From Actinomycetes bacterium (GTDB taxonomy: Bacteria > Actinomycetota > Acidimicrobiia > Spongiisociales > UBA5794), in NCBI GenBank assembly GCA_023336875.1, contig JAMBLH010000238.1, positions 1 through 14,608 on the forward strand: a stretch of DNA of 14,608 bases, in the 5' to 3' direction. Under the pieces are notes generated by a model. The model was not told the origin of the DNA. It did not search any database and worked only from the letters and a program-made list of their open reading frames with translations. A program made the translations under genes and the position numbers. Shown here one piece after another: positions 7,497 to 14,371 of this stretch. The number at the start of each line of letters is the position of its first letter. Within the stretch, counting starts at the first letter, position 1.

Positions 7497-7550
7497 TCCG
7501 GTAGACGGTAGCCGGTGGACGGTAGACAGTTAGCGCCGTCGTCAGTCGTC
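7497..7550. repeat. Heptanucleotide repeat tract in a divergent promoter region
   Basis: On the plus strand five imperfect 7-mers run from 7497 to 7531. The second and fourth are identical (GACGGTA at 7504 and 7518), and a 14-bp unit starting CCGGTAGACGGTAG (7498) is repeated at 7512 with one mismatch. Further on, GTCGTCAGTCGTC (7538-7550) continues the 7-bp spacing with GAC triplets on the minus strand. The tract fills most of the 85-bp gap between the SRAP gene and the ABC ATPase. An 11-mer (CGACTGACGAC, minus strand) recurs in the tract at 13136-13170. Confidence 0.75.
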
Positions 7551-7579
7551 CCTGGACGCGGTCAAGGACGGTACCGTTC

Positions 7580-8515
7580 GTGCCGATGGAAAGCAGGATG
7601 ACCCCAGCTATCTCGTTCTCCTCCGTCCGAAAGACCTTCGGCGACGTCACCGCGCTCGACAGCGTGGACATCTCAGCCCCGGCTGGCGCCGTCACAGTGC
7701 TCCTAGGCCCGAACGGGGCAGGCAAGACCACCACTGTCCGCCTGACCACCGGGGCGATGACGCCAGACTTTGGCGCGATACGGGTACTCGGACTCGATCC
7801 GCTTACCAACGGCGACGAGGTGCGGGCACGCGTCGGAGTTGTTCCTCCCAAGCCCGCCTTCTACGACCAGCTGTCGGGACGGGAGAACCTTGCATTCGCC
7901 GCGACGATCTTCGAAGCGGATGAATCTGAGGCGAACGACGCTGCGGCGAGGTTCGGCATCGACCATGCGCTCGATCAGGACGTGGGCGGCTACTCGACCG
8001 GCATGCGTACGCGACTCGCGCTGGCTCGCGCGGTTCTCCATGATCCGGAGGTCCTGATGCTTGACGAGCCAACAGCGGGACTTGACCCGGAGTCGGCTCG
8101 CTCGGTTCTCGATCTGATCGCGGAGATGGCTGGCAGGGGGCGCACCATCGTCATGTGTACGCACCTGTTGCACGAGGCCGAAGGTATTGCTGACCATCTC
8201 GTTCTCCTCGAAGACGGGCAAGTCCGCACGTCGGGGGATCCAAAAGCACTCACAAGAAAGTACATGCCTGACCCAATCGTCATCATCGATGCCGAGGACA
8301 TGGAGTCGCTGCGCTTCATATCGGAGCTCGATGGCGTGCTCGACATAAGGTACGACGGAGCAATGCACGTGACGCTCGATTCGGTCGATCGTGTGCCTGA
8401 CATCGTCATCGAAGCTGTGAAACGCGGTGTGAGGCCGACACGGGTGGAGCCTCTCACGCCAACACTCGAGGACCTCTACTTCGAGATGCAGCGCACACAT
8501 CGGGAGGAGCAATGA
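7580..8515 (+). CDS. ABC transporter ATP-binding protein
   Basis: The ATPase of an ABC-2 type exporter (311 residues from GTG 7580), powering the permease encoded directly downstream. It has Walker A GPNGAGKT (43-50), the degenerate signature YSTGMRTRL (138-146), Walker B VLMLDEP (158-164), D-loop GLD (167-169) and switch histidine CTH (H195). The position where most relatives have the Q-loop glutamine reads VVPPKPAFYD, with proline at 90. The C-terminal ~90 residues form the accessory domain common in drug-exporter ATPases and end with a typical TLEDLYFEM. The start is uncertain: GTG 7580 has AAGGA (7564-7568) at 11 nt, while ATG 7586 and ATG 7598 are in frame, the last with GGAAAG just before it. 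The permease start codon overlaps its stop codon. Substrate unknown. Confidence 0.93.
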   Translation: MPMESRMTPAISFSSVRKTFGDVTALDSVDISAPAGAVTVLLGPNGAGKTTTVRLTTGAMTPDFGAIRVLGLDPLTNGDEVRARVGVVPPKPAFYDQLSGRENLAFAATIFEADESEANDAAARFGIDHALDQDVGGYSTGMRTRLALARAVLHDPEVLMLDEPTAGLDPESARSVLDLIAEMAGRGRTIVMCTHLLHEAEGIADHLVLLEDGQVRTSGDPKALTRKYMPDPIVIIDAEDMESLRFISELDGVLDIRYDGAMHVTLDSVDRVPDIVIEAVKRGVRPTRVEPLTPTLEDLYFEMQRTHREEQ

Positions 8516-9336
8516 GGTGGCCGATGATCAAGGCGGTCATTCGGATCGACCTGTATCGCCTTTTCAAGACGAAGGACTATTGGATTCCGTTGGTGATCCT
8601 CGGTGGAATCTTCTTCGTGGTTCTGCCGATTGTCCTTCTCGGTTCGCTCGGACTCGTCCAACAGTCTGGAGCGATCAGCCAGATCGGTCAGATCATCGGA
8701 ACGCTGCCCGAAGCCATCCAGCAGAACATAGAAGGCGACAATCCCGCCACTCGAGCGTCGTACGCGTTCGCCGTATATCTACTCGCTCCGATCGCGATCG
8801 TCGTTCCGCTCACGATCTCGTCAGCTGTTGGTGCAAACTCCATCGTTGGTGAGCGTGAACGTGGGACGGGTGAATACTTGGCCCACAGCCCGCTGACGGT
8901 CAAAGAGATCTACATCGCAAAGTTGATCGCTAGCCTCATCCCGGGCTACCTCGCAGGCATCGTCGGATTTGCACTGTATGCACTTGTGGTCAACATCATC
9001 GTTGGGCCCCAGGTAGGCGGCTGGTTCTTCCCCACAGTTGGCTGGATGTTGCTCGTGCTCTGGGTTATCCCACCATTCATCGCGATCGCCTTGTCGCTGA
9101 TCCTCCGGTTGTCGGCAAAGGTGAGATCTGCTGCATCGGCTCACCAAGCCTCAAGCCTGGTAACCCTGCCTGTCATCCTCATGAGCTATGCGGTTGCAAC
9201 AGGTCTTCTCTATTCACCAGTCATCTCGGCAGCTGCCGCGGGGTTCATTGCATGGATCATCGCCGCCGTGCTGCTGATCACCGGCTCGAAGTCAATCAAA
9301 CGCGAGCGACTGCTCGGCGTCTCTGCCGACGCATAG
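8512..9336 (+). CDS. ABC-2 type transporter permease
   Basis: A 274-residue membrane protein with about six predicted helices (roughly 26-46, 84-106, 138-162, 176-200, 214-232, 238-257). It carries the coupling-helix region VGERERGTGEYLAHSPLT (about 112-129), typical of NatB/ABC-2 permeases. ATG 8512 overlaps the ATPase stop (ATGA) and is preceded by GGGAGGAG, so the two proteins are translationally coupled and should form one exporter. The sequence ends with a basic cytoplasmic tail (SIKRERLLG). Direction of transport (export) is inferred from the family; the cargo is unknown. Confidence 0.9.
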   Translation: MRWPMIKAVIRIDLYRLFKTKDYWIPLVILGGIFFVVLPIVLLGSLGLVQQSGAISQIGQIIGTLPEAIQQNIEGDNPATRASYAFAVYLLAPIAIVVPLTISSAVGANSIVGERERGTGEYLAHSPLTVKEIYIAKLIASLIPGYLAGIVGFALYALVVNIIVGPQVGGWFFPTVGWMLLVLWVIPPFIAIALSLILRLSAKVRSAASAHQASSLVTLPVILMSYAVATGLLYSPVISAAAAGFIAWIIAAVLLITGSKSIKRERLLGVSADA

Positions 9337-9378
9337 GACCCTTCACGCTCCCGAGCTCCTGCGAACCGAAGTTGAATA

Positions 9379-9405
9379 CTCGGGGATCAGAGTTGTCAGC
9401 CCGAG
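9379..9405. terminator. Weak hairpins in the convergent gap between permease and GNAT gene
   Basis: The 76-bp gap (9337-9412) between two convergent genes holds CTCGGG (9379-9384). It can pair with CCCGAG downstream (9400-9405, 15-nt loop) or with CCCGAG upstream (9352-9357, 21-nt loop). Stems are only 6 bp and there is no clear T-run. Position suggests transcription termination from both sides, but the structure is marginal. Nothing else is seen in the gap. Confidence 0.3.
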
Positions 9406-9412
9406 GTAGAGC

Positions 9413-9913
9413 TCAGTCCAACGCGAGCTGCATCAGCAACGTGGAGTGATATACCCCATCCTTGAATCCGGCCTCGTCGAGTACACCAATCTTGGTGAAG
9501 CCGAGATTTCGGTGGAGCGCGATCGATGGGTCATTGGGGAGCGCAATGATGGCAAAGGCGCGATGGAACCCCTCTGTCCTCAGCGCGTCAAGGAGTCTCG
9601 AGTAGAGCTCGGTTCCGAGGCCATGACCTTCGGATCCGGGAGCAAGAACCACTGTCGTCTCAACTGATGGTCGATAGGCCTTCTTCGGTTGCCACGGCCC
9701 TGCCCAGGACGCACCCACGACCGTATCGCCCTCGCATGCAACCAAGATCGGAAATCCGGCCACAACCCCCTCCCTGAACCAGGCAAGGCGCTTCTCGTCG
9801 CTCCACGGCTCAATATCAAACGAGACATGGGAATCGACGATGTACTCGTTGTAGATCGCGTTCATCTCGGGAATGTCGGCTTCGATCGCCCGACGAATCA
9901 CCAGATCGCTCAT
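9413..9913 (-). CDS. GNAT N-acetyltransferase, phosphinothricin acetyltransferase-like
   Basis: A 166-residue acetyl-CoA-dependent N-acetyltransferase resembling the Pat/bar/MnaT group, which acetylates amino groups of small amino-acid-like compounds. Visible features: MSDLVIRRAIEADIPEMNAIYNEY-type N-terminus, broken after 20 residues by a conserved SHVSFD region; the VETTVVLAPG strand with E85; the acetyl-CoA loop EGHGLG (95-100), where the first position usually holds R or Q; and NDPSIALHRNLGF (127-139), a motif B signature. ATG 9913 overlaps the stop codon of the upstream ABC permease (ATGA), so it is the third gene of an exporter operon and is translationally coupled. This context suggests it modifies the exported compound or gives resistance to it. 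That role is an inference; the substrate cannot be named. Confidence 0.9.
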   Translation of the reverse strand: MSDLVIRRAIEADIPEMNAIYNEYIVDSHVSFDIEPWSDEKRLAWFREGVVAGFPILVACEGDTVVGASWAGPWQPKKAYRPSVETTVVLAPGSEGHGLGTELYSRLLDALRTEGFHRAFAIIALPNDPSIALHRNLGFTKIGVLDEAGFKDGVYHSTLLMQLALD

Positions 9914-10740
9914 GCGGTAGCCGGAGCCTTCTTGCGTCTCGACCGGCGACCACCACCGCCCGCGGGCGGCTCCCATTTGAACCACCTGATCGCGAATACC
10001 ACAGCAACCACACCCCACAACGTCATGTAGGCGAGAGACGCCCACTCCCACCCTCCTCCAACCGTCTCAGGATTGAAGGCGGCAACGAAGGGCGTGACGA
10101 AATGTTTCAGGGGAAAGATGTTGGCGACGGTATCAAGCCATGCCGGCGAATCGGCGGACGGCACGATGAAGACGCCTGAGAAGAAGGCGAGTGGAAGGAG
10201 AGTTGCATTGGCAACGGCAGTGGCGGCTTCACCCGTGGGAACGACCGCAGCAACCAGAAGACCGAGCGACGCGAAGGTCGCAACACCGATGGCGAACGTG
10301 ACGATCGCTGATGCCAGCGTCGCCGCGTAGATCTGCACACCGTAGAACACCACACCGATCGTCATCATGATTACAACAGAAATCGTTGCGATCATGATCG
10401 CCGAGACGATCTTTCCACCCATGTACACCGCTGCCGGAAGCGGCGCACCTCGTACTCGTTTGAGTATCCCCTGATCCCTCTGATACGCCGTCGTCACGGC
10501 GAGATTCGTGTAGGTGGCCGAGACAGCGGCGAACACAGCCATGGAAGGCGCGTAGTACTGGGCCGTGGTGACACCGAGATACTCGATCTCCTGGTTGCCG
10601 AACATCAGGGAGAAGACAACGAAGATCATAAGAGGGAAGAAGAGGGTGAAGAAGGCGGCCATCGGGTTCCTGAAGAAGATCTTGTTCTGGTACTTGATCT
10701 GGCCCCAGAGGAGCGAGGCGTTAGAGGGGCGCTTAGACAT
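9910..10740 (-). CDS. ABC-2 type transporter permease (DrrB-like)
   Basis: A 276-residue ABC-2 family permease. It has an N-terminal cytoplasmic segment with KYQNKIFFRNPMAAFFTLFF (about 17-36) leading into the first helix, about six helices in all, and the conserved late motif IFPLKHFVTPFVAAFNP (208-224) typical of DrrB-like drug exporters. The C-terminus is strongly basic and glycine-rich (GGGGRRSRRKKAP). ATG 10740 is chosen because GGGGAGG stands 6 nt upstream and it overlaps the ATPase gene's last 8 bases; an in-frame ATG 57 bases earlier lies inside the ATPase gene and is less likely. It works with the upstream ATPase and is coupled to the GNAT gene downstream. Confidence 0.92.
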   Translation of the reverse strand: MSKRPSNASLLWGQIKYQNKIFFRNPMAAFFTLFFPLMIFVVFSLMFGNQEIEYLGVTTAQYYAPSMAVFAAVSATYTNLAVTTAYQRDQGILKRVRGAPLPAAVYMGGKIVSAIMIATISVVIMMTIGVVFYGVQIYAATLASAIVTFAIGVATFASLGLLVAAVVPTGEAATAVANATLLPLAFFSGVFIVPSADSPAWLDTVANIFPLKHFVTPFVAAFNPETVGGGWEWASLAYMTLWGVVAVVFAIRWFKWEPPAGGGGRRSRRKKAPATA

Positions 10741-11635
10741 CGGCTGCCTCCCCTGTGAGTTCGAGATACACATCCTCGAGGGAGGGCTGGGAAACACTGA
10801 GGCCTGTCAGATCGATCCCGTGGTCGATTGCCCAGCCCGTGATGCGGTAGAGATCATGGGTTGGATCCTTCGTGCGGACAACGACACCGCCATTCTCGGC
10901 CACAGAGAAATCGTCGGCAGGGAGACCCTCCATCGATTGGCCATTCGAATTGAACTTGATGAGCGTGCCAGAGGTCGCTCTACCGCCCAATGTGTCGGGG
11001 GGGCCCTCGGCAACGATCTTCCCCTTGGCCATCACCGCGACACGGTCGGCAAGGAACTGTGCCTCGTCCATGTAGTGAGTGGTCAGCAGGACGGTCTTGC
11101 CGAGAGATGTGAGGTTCTGAACGATCGACCACGCCTGGCGTCGCGCCGAAGGATCGAAACCGGTCGTAGGCTCATCAAGGAAGATGATCTCGGGATCGCC
11201 AACGATGCCGAGGGCGAGCTCGAGCCTCCGCCTCTGTCCGCCGGACAGAGTCCTGATCCGAGCATCCGTCTTCTCCTCCAAGCCGACGAGCTCGATCAGC
11301 TCACCCGTCGGCCTCCGGTTCGGATACATGGAGCCATACGTGTCTATGGCCTCAGCAACGGTGAGCTGCTCCTCAATCGCTGTCTCCTGAAGCACTATGC
11401 CGATTCGTTCCTTGTAGGCCCTCTGGGCTTCGGCGGGGTCATATCCGAGCACCGAAACTGTTCCTGATGTCTGGGAGCGGTAGCCCTCAAGGATCTCGAC
11501 CGTGGTTGATTTGCCAGCTCCATTTGGGCCCAGGATTGCAAACACCTCTCCTGCCTCGACTGAGAGACCAACACCGTCGACGGCCTTGACGTCGCCGTAG
11601 CACTTCACAAGATCATGGATTTCGATGACAGGCAT
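10733..11635 (-). CDS. ABC transporter ATP-binding protein (DrrA-like)
   Basis: A 300-residue ATPase with a full set of canonical motifs: Walker A GPNGAGKS (36-43), Q-loop VLQE (Q83), signature LSGGQRRRLE (130-139), Walker B IIFLDEP (150-156), D-loop GFD (159-161) and switch H187. The C-terminal domain ends in QPSLEDVYLELTG, characteristic of DrrA/daunorubicin-type drug export ATPases. ATG 11635 has GAGGT only one base upstream, so it may be initiated leaderless or with a tight Shine-Dalgarno. It is the first gene of a three-gene minus-strand unit (ATPase, permease, GNAT), with both junctions overlapping. It diverges from the ammonium transporter gene across a 179-bp intergenic region. Confidence 0.95.
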   Translation of the reverse strand: MPVIEIHDLVKCYGDVKAVDGVGLSVEAGEVFAILGPNGAGKSTTVEILEGYRSQTSGTVSVLGYDPAEAQRAYKERIGIVLQETAIEEQLTVAEAIDTYGSMYPNRRPTGELIELVGLEEKTDARIRTLSGGQRRRLELALGIVGDPEIIFLDEPTTGFDPSARRQAWSIVQNLTSLGKTVLLTTHYMDEAQFLADRVAVMAKGKIVAEGPPDTLGGRATSGTLIKFNSNGQSMEGLPADDFSVAENGGVVVRTKDPTHDLYRITGWAIDHGIDLTGLSVSQPSLEDVYLELTGEAADV

Positions 11636-11701
11636 ACCTCATTCCACCACACAGCACGCAGCAATGGGTGCCACGGTCCTGACACCTGAAGGCTGCCAAC
11701 C

Positions 11702-11750
11702 GAAACACGCTCGAAACAACATCGTGTCGAATCTGTAACGGTGAGGTAAC
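11702..11750 (+). promoter_or_regulatory. GlnR-like direct-repeat array upstream of amtB
   Basis: Pentamers lie on an exact 11-bp period: GAAAC (11702-11706), GAAAC (11713-11717), a weaker GTGTC (11724-11728), GTAAC (11735-11739) and GTAAC (11746-11750). Paired GTNAC/GAAAC half-sites with 6-bp spacers are the known form of actinobacterial GlnR boxes, which control ammonium transporter and glutamine synthetase genes. Placement just upstream of a likely -10 (11772-11777) suits activation under nitrogen limitation. Binding by GlnR itself is inferred; no glnR gene is in the window. Confidence 0.7.
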
Positions 11751-11771
11751 CAAGGGGCAATCGGCATGCCA

Positions 11772-11777
11772 TAGGTT
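11772..11777 (+). promoter_or_regulatory. Candidate -10 element for amtB
   Basis: TAGGTT fits the actinobacterial TANNNT pattern and lies 22 bases after the last GlnR-like half-site, so the half-sites would reach the -35 region. RNA would start near 11784, about 30 bases before the ATG. There is no good -35, as expected for an activated promoter. A palindrome CCAATTGG (11782-11789) lies at the expected start site. Support is positional. Confidence 0.35.
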
Positions 11778-11814
11778 CTCTCCAATTGGTAGCGGACACC
11801 CATCGGAGGACACC

Positions 11815-13137
11815 ATGAAAAGAAGAATCATCCTGCTCGCGGGGGCTACAGCGTCCTTGATCGTGGGACCGCTGGCCACCGGCGCAATGGCTCAGGAGGT
11901 ATCAATAGGCGAAGTGGCTTCGGCGGTCAACAGCGTATGGATCGTTGTCGCAGCGATTCTTGTCATGTTCATGCAGGCAGGATTTGCTCTGGTCGAAGCA
12001 GGTTTCACGAGGGCGAAGAACGCAGGGAACATCATCATGAAGAACGTGATGGACTTCTCGCTCGGAAGCCTCACCTACTGGGCGTTCGGTTTCGCCCTCG
12101 CCTACGGCGGCTCGAGCGTCGGCGGGTTTCTTGCCTACGGCGATCTCTTCTTCTTCGATGACCCGACCCGCGCAGGCGAGTGGTTCTTTCAGGTCGTGTT
12201 CGCTGCAACCGCAGCAACGATCATCTCCGGCGCAGTCGCAGGCCGCGTGAAGTTCACGTCGTACCTCATCTACACGCCGTTCATCACAGGACTGATCTAC
12301 CCCGTCGTCACCCATTGGGTGTGGGGCGGAGGGTGGCTCTCCGAAATCGGGTTCTTCGACTTCGCCGGATCCGGCGTTGTGCACATGCTCGGCGGCGTCG
12401 CAGCACTTGCAGGCGTTCTCATCGTTGGACCGCGCATCGGAAAATACGACGAGGACGGGACACCGCGGTCCATCCCCGGCCACTCTGTCACACTCGGTGC
12501 TCTGGGCGTCTTCATCCTCTGGTTCGGGTGGTACGGCTTCAATGCCGGGTCCACATTGGCCGCCGTTGGTCAGGACATAGCTACTCCTGCGGTCACGACG
12601 ACCCTCGCGGCCTCGGCTGGTGCCCTCGGTGCCATGTTCACCGCTTGGATCATCACTGGAAAACCAGATGTCGGATTCACGCTGAACGGTGTATTGGCCG
12701 GCCTCGTAGGTGTTACTGCTGGAACCGCGAGCCTCTCTTTCGGCGGGTCGATTCTCGTTGGGCTCATTGCAGGGGTAATCATGGTGTTCTCCGTGATGGC
12801 TCTCGAGAAGGTGGGAATCGACGATCCCGTCGGAGCGATCTCTGTTCATGGAACTGCTGGCTTGTGGGGGTTGATTGCAGTCGGCCTACTGACCTCGGAC
12901 GCCAATATCGGCATCCAACTGATCGGAGCCCTCGCGATCGCCGCTTGGGCGTTCGGCACGAGTTTCCTTGTCTTCAAAGTCATAGACCTGACCGTTGGCA
13001 TGCGGGTGACGTCTACCGAGGAACGAGAGGGACTCGACCGGTCGGAGCATGGTGGTGAGGCGTACCCCGAGTTCGTCTTCCAGGAACAGGTCGCGAGGCA
13101 AGGGGATCTGGATCCGGTGGGGACGAACGGACACTGA
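11815..13137 (+). CDS. amtB: Ammonium transporter (Amt/AmtB family)
   Basis: A 440-residue ammonium channel of the inner membrane. It opens with a signal peptide (MKRRIILLAG..., likely cleaved after AMA at 24-26) and then the usual 11-helix core. Recognisable stretches: FMQAGFALVEAGFTRAKNAG (52-71), WVWGGGWL (168-175), DFAGSGVVHMLGG (182-194) with D182 and the pore histidine H190, and SVHGTAGLWG (343-352) with the second pore histidine H345. These are the twin-His and Asp residues required for conduction. The cytoplasmic tail has the conserved GMRVTSTEEREGLDRSEHGG pattern (395-414) that contacts PII/GlnK. GGAGGA ends 4 nt before the ATG. No glnK follows in the window; a strong terminator comes next. 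Nitrogen control by a GlnR-type regulator is likely from the upstream repeats. Confidence 0.97.
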   Translation: MKRRIILLAGATASLIVGPLATGAMAQEVSIGEVASAVNSVWIVVAAILVMFMQAGFALVEAGFTRAKNAGNIIMKNVMDFSLGSLTYWAFGFALAYGGSSVGGFLAYGDLFFFDDPTRAGEWFFQVVFAATAATIISGAVAGRVKFTSYLIYTPFITGLIYPVVTHWVWGGGWLSEIGFFDFAGSGVVHMLGGVAALAGVLIVGPRIGKYDEDGTPRSIPGHSVTLGALGVFILWFGWYGFNAGSTLAAVGQDIATPAVTTTLAASAGALGAMFTAWIITGKPDVGFTLNGVLAGLVGVTAGTASLSFGGSILVGLIAGVIMVFSVMALEKVGIDDPVGAISVHGTAGLWGLIAVGLLTSDANIGIQLIGALAIAAWAFGTSFLVFKVIDLTVGMRVTSTEEREGLDRSEHGGEAYPEFVFQEQVARQGDLDPVGTNGH

Positions 13138-13170
13138 CACACGACAACCGACTGACGACATACGACCGGA
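13136..13170 (+). repeat. GAC heptanucleotide repeat tract after amtB
   Basis: GAC occurs at 13136, 13143, 13150, 13157 and 13164, exactly seven bases apart, as five units of the form GACNNNN. The first GAC overlaps the amtB stop codon and the last unit runs up to the terminator stem. The variable four bases differ between units. The 11-mer CGACTGACGAC (13149-13159) also occurs, on the minus strand, in the tract at 7497-7550. Confidence 0.75.
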
Positions 13171-13202
13171 GAAAGGGCTCGGCTGGCGGGCCGAGCCCTT
13201 TC
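13171..13202. terminator. Strong bidirectional hairpin terminator
   Basis: A perfect 13-bp stem, GAAAGGGCTCGGC (13171-13183) with GCCGAGCCCTTTC (13190-13202), encloses a 6-nt loop. GC-rich at the loop end and flanked by A and T runs at the base, it can work on both strands. It lies between convergent amtB and the exonuclease gene and touches the latter's stop codon. It should end both transcripts. Confidence 0.85.
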
Positions 13203-14077
13203 TACTCGCCGTACCAGCGGATGGGACGGGTTCTGAGGCCTGTGAAACCGAGTTGGTCGCAGAGTGTCTCGTACGCCTCTCGGTGGACACCCCTCCACTC
13301 GAGGTCGGTGAGAGTCTGGGGGATGTCCGCATCTGAGCGGAGCGTCGCGAGATCCCTGTAGAGAAGCGCGTCATCCATCCGATCACGGAGGGTCTCGGCG
13401 AGTTTTGCTGCGCTGCGCACCTTCACATTCCAGTCCTCCTCGGACGCGGGGATGGCGTCGAGGTGGATGTAACTCGCCAGCAGCGTGCCCGACGACTTTG
13501 CACCCCATCCCGGAAGTCCAGGAATCCCATCGGCCGTATCTCCAACGAGCGCTAGATAGTCAGGTATCGATTCAGGTGACACGCCAAACTTCTCCCTCGT
13601 GCCATCCGCGTCGATGAACACGCCGTTCCGACGGTCATAACCGACGATCTTCGGATTCCCGAACAGCTGTGTCATGTCCTTGTCGGGGCTCATCACGACG
13701 ACACGGTCAACCTCGTCCACGAACTTGTTCGCGGCGGCAGCCAAACCATCATCTGCCTCCAGCTCAATCATTGACCAGACAGTCACACCCATTGCCTCCA
13801 TCGCCCGTTCGGCGACAGGAAACTGGGCGTAGAGTTCGGGAGGGGTGCCTTCTCCCGTCTTGTAGCCATCGAACATGGCGTTGCGGAACGACTCGATCAC
13901 GGAATCGAATGCCGCTCCAACATGCGTCACGTCGCCGCTTGCTAGAAGTGAGAGCGTGGATGACATCAGGCCAGCCACCGCCCCGATCTCCCACCCCTCT
14001 GGTGTCTGGCGGGGAGGCGCGCCGAAGTAGTTCCGGAAGAGTTCGTAGGTGCCATCTATGACGTGGAGGGTTGCCAT
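13202..14077 (-). CDS. Stand-alone 5'-3' exonuclease (PolA N-terminal / FEN type)
   Basis: A 291-residue structure-specific 5' nuclease homologous to the N-terminal domain of DNA polymerase I and to E. coli ExoIX, but without a polymerase domain. Acidic metal ligands of the family are visible: VIDG (D8), AFDS (D58), ELEADD (E107, D109, D110), MSPDKDMTQL (D132, D134) and LVGDTADGIPGLPGWG (D180, D183). The last also starts the helix-3-turn-helix DNA-binding motif, where GWGAKSSGTLL replaces the more usual GIGEKTA-type sequence. Such enzymes remove flaps or RNA primers in replication and repair. Start choice: ATG 14077 gives MATLHVIDGT, the usual N-terminus; ATG 14086 and 14107 are also in frame and none has a strong Shine-Dalgarno. 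Two small membrane-protein genes precede it on the same strand. The 63-bp gap 14078-14140 holds nothing I recognise. Confidence 0.93.
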   Translation of the reverse strand: MATLHVIDGTYELFRNYFGAPPRQTPEGWEIGAVAGLMSSTLSLLASGDVTHVGAAFDSVIESFRNAMFDGYKTGEGTPPELYAQFPVAERAMEAMGVTVWSMIELEADDGLAAAANKFVDEVDRVVVMSPDKDMTQLFGNPKIVGYDRRNGVFIDADGTREKFGVSPESIPDYLALVGDTADGIPGLPGWGAKSSGTLLASYIHLDAIPASEEDWNVKVRSAAKLAETLRDRMDDALLYRDLATLRSDADIPQTLTDLEWRGVHREAYETLCDQLGFTGLRTRPIRWYGE

Positions 14078-14140
14078 GGCGTTCATTCTCGCGTATATGA
14101 CATCCACATGCCGAAGATCATCAGCGGAAAGGGCGTCGGA

Positions 14141-14371
14141 TCAGGATTGAGGCCGGTTCACGCTTCTCACGAGGCGCCGGCCCGATACGACCGACACGAC
14201 GATGCCAGTGGCGATCGCAAAGGCGAAGGCGATCGTAGGACCAACGGGAGGACCCCACCTGAGCGACGCAAGCCGATTCCCGAGGAGCCAGGTGAGCTGA
14301 AGAGCGATCAGACCGACGCCGATCCCGATCGCCCAGGCGGACACGGAATCGGCGCGGCTTGATCTTTCCAT
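14141..14371 (-). CDS. Small two-helix membrane protein, unknown function
   Basis: A 76-residue protein I do not recognise. It has a short charged N-terminus (MERSSRADS), a hydrophobic helix at about 13-32, a loop with RWGPPVGP, a second helix at about 43-64, and a basic, hydrophilic C-terminus (GRRLVRSVNRPQS). Its ATG at 14371 overlaps the stop codon of the upstream small membrane gene (TAATG), which argues that both are real and translationally coupled. It could be a membrane partner of its neighbour. Nothing in the sequence links it functionally to the exonuclease downstream. Confidence 0.7.
   Translation of the reverse strand: MERSSRADSVSAWAIGIGVGLIALQLTWLLGNRLASLRWGPPVGPTIAFAFAIATGIVVSVVSGRRLVRSVNRPQS

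Noticed and set aside
7497..7550. CRISPR or MITE at the heptad tract
   Set aside because: Units are only 7 bp with no spacers, no terminal inverted repeats and no target duplication, so neither fits.
7495..7851. 119-residue N-terminal extension of the SRAP protein
   Set aside because: It lies antisense to the ABC ATPase and would bury the catalytic Cys2, which must become N-terminal.
7703..8512. 269-codon minus-strand open frame opposite the ABC ATPase
   Set aside because: The plus strand encodes all ABC motifs; the antisense product has low-complexity composition and no recognisable domain.
9337..9412. Small gene or tRNA in the convergent gap
   Set aside because: No open frame with a start signal and no cloverleaf; only short competing hairpins are present.
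11902..12849. 315-codon minus-strand open frame opposite amtB
   Set aside because: It is antisense to a highly conserved transporter; its acidic, Cys- and His-rich composition is what codon-biased antisense reading gives.
12180..13058. 292-codon plus-strand open frame in another frame of amtB
   Set aside because: Arg/His-rich out-of-frame reading of amtB with no protein features.
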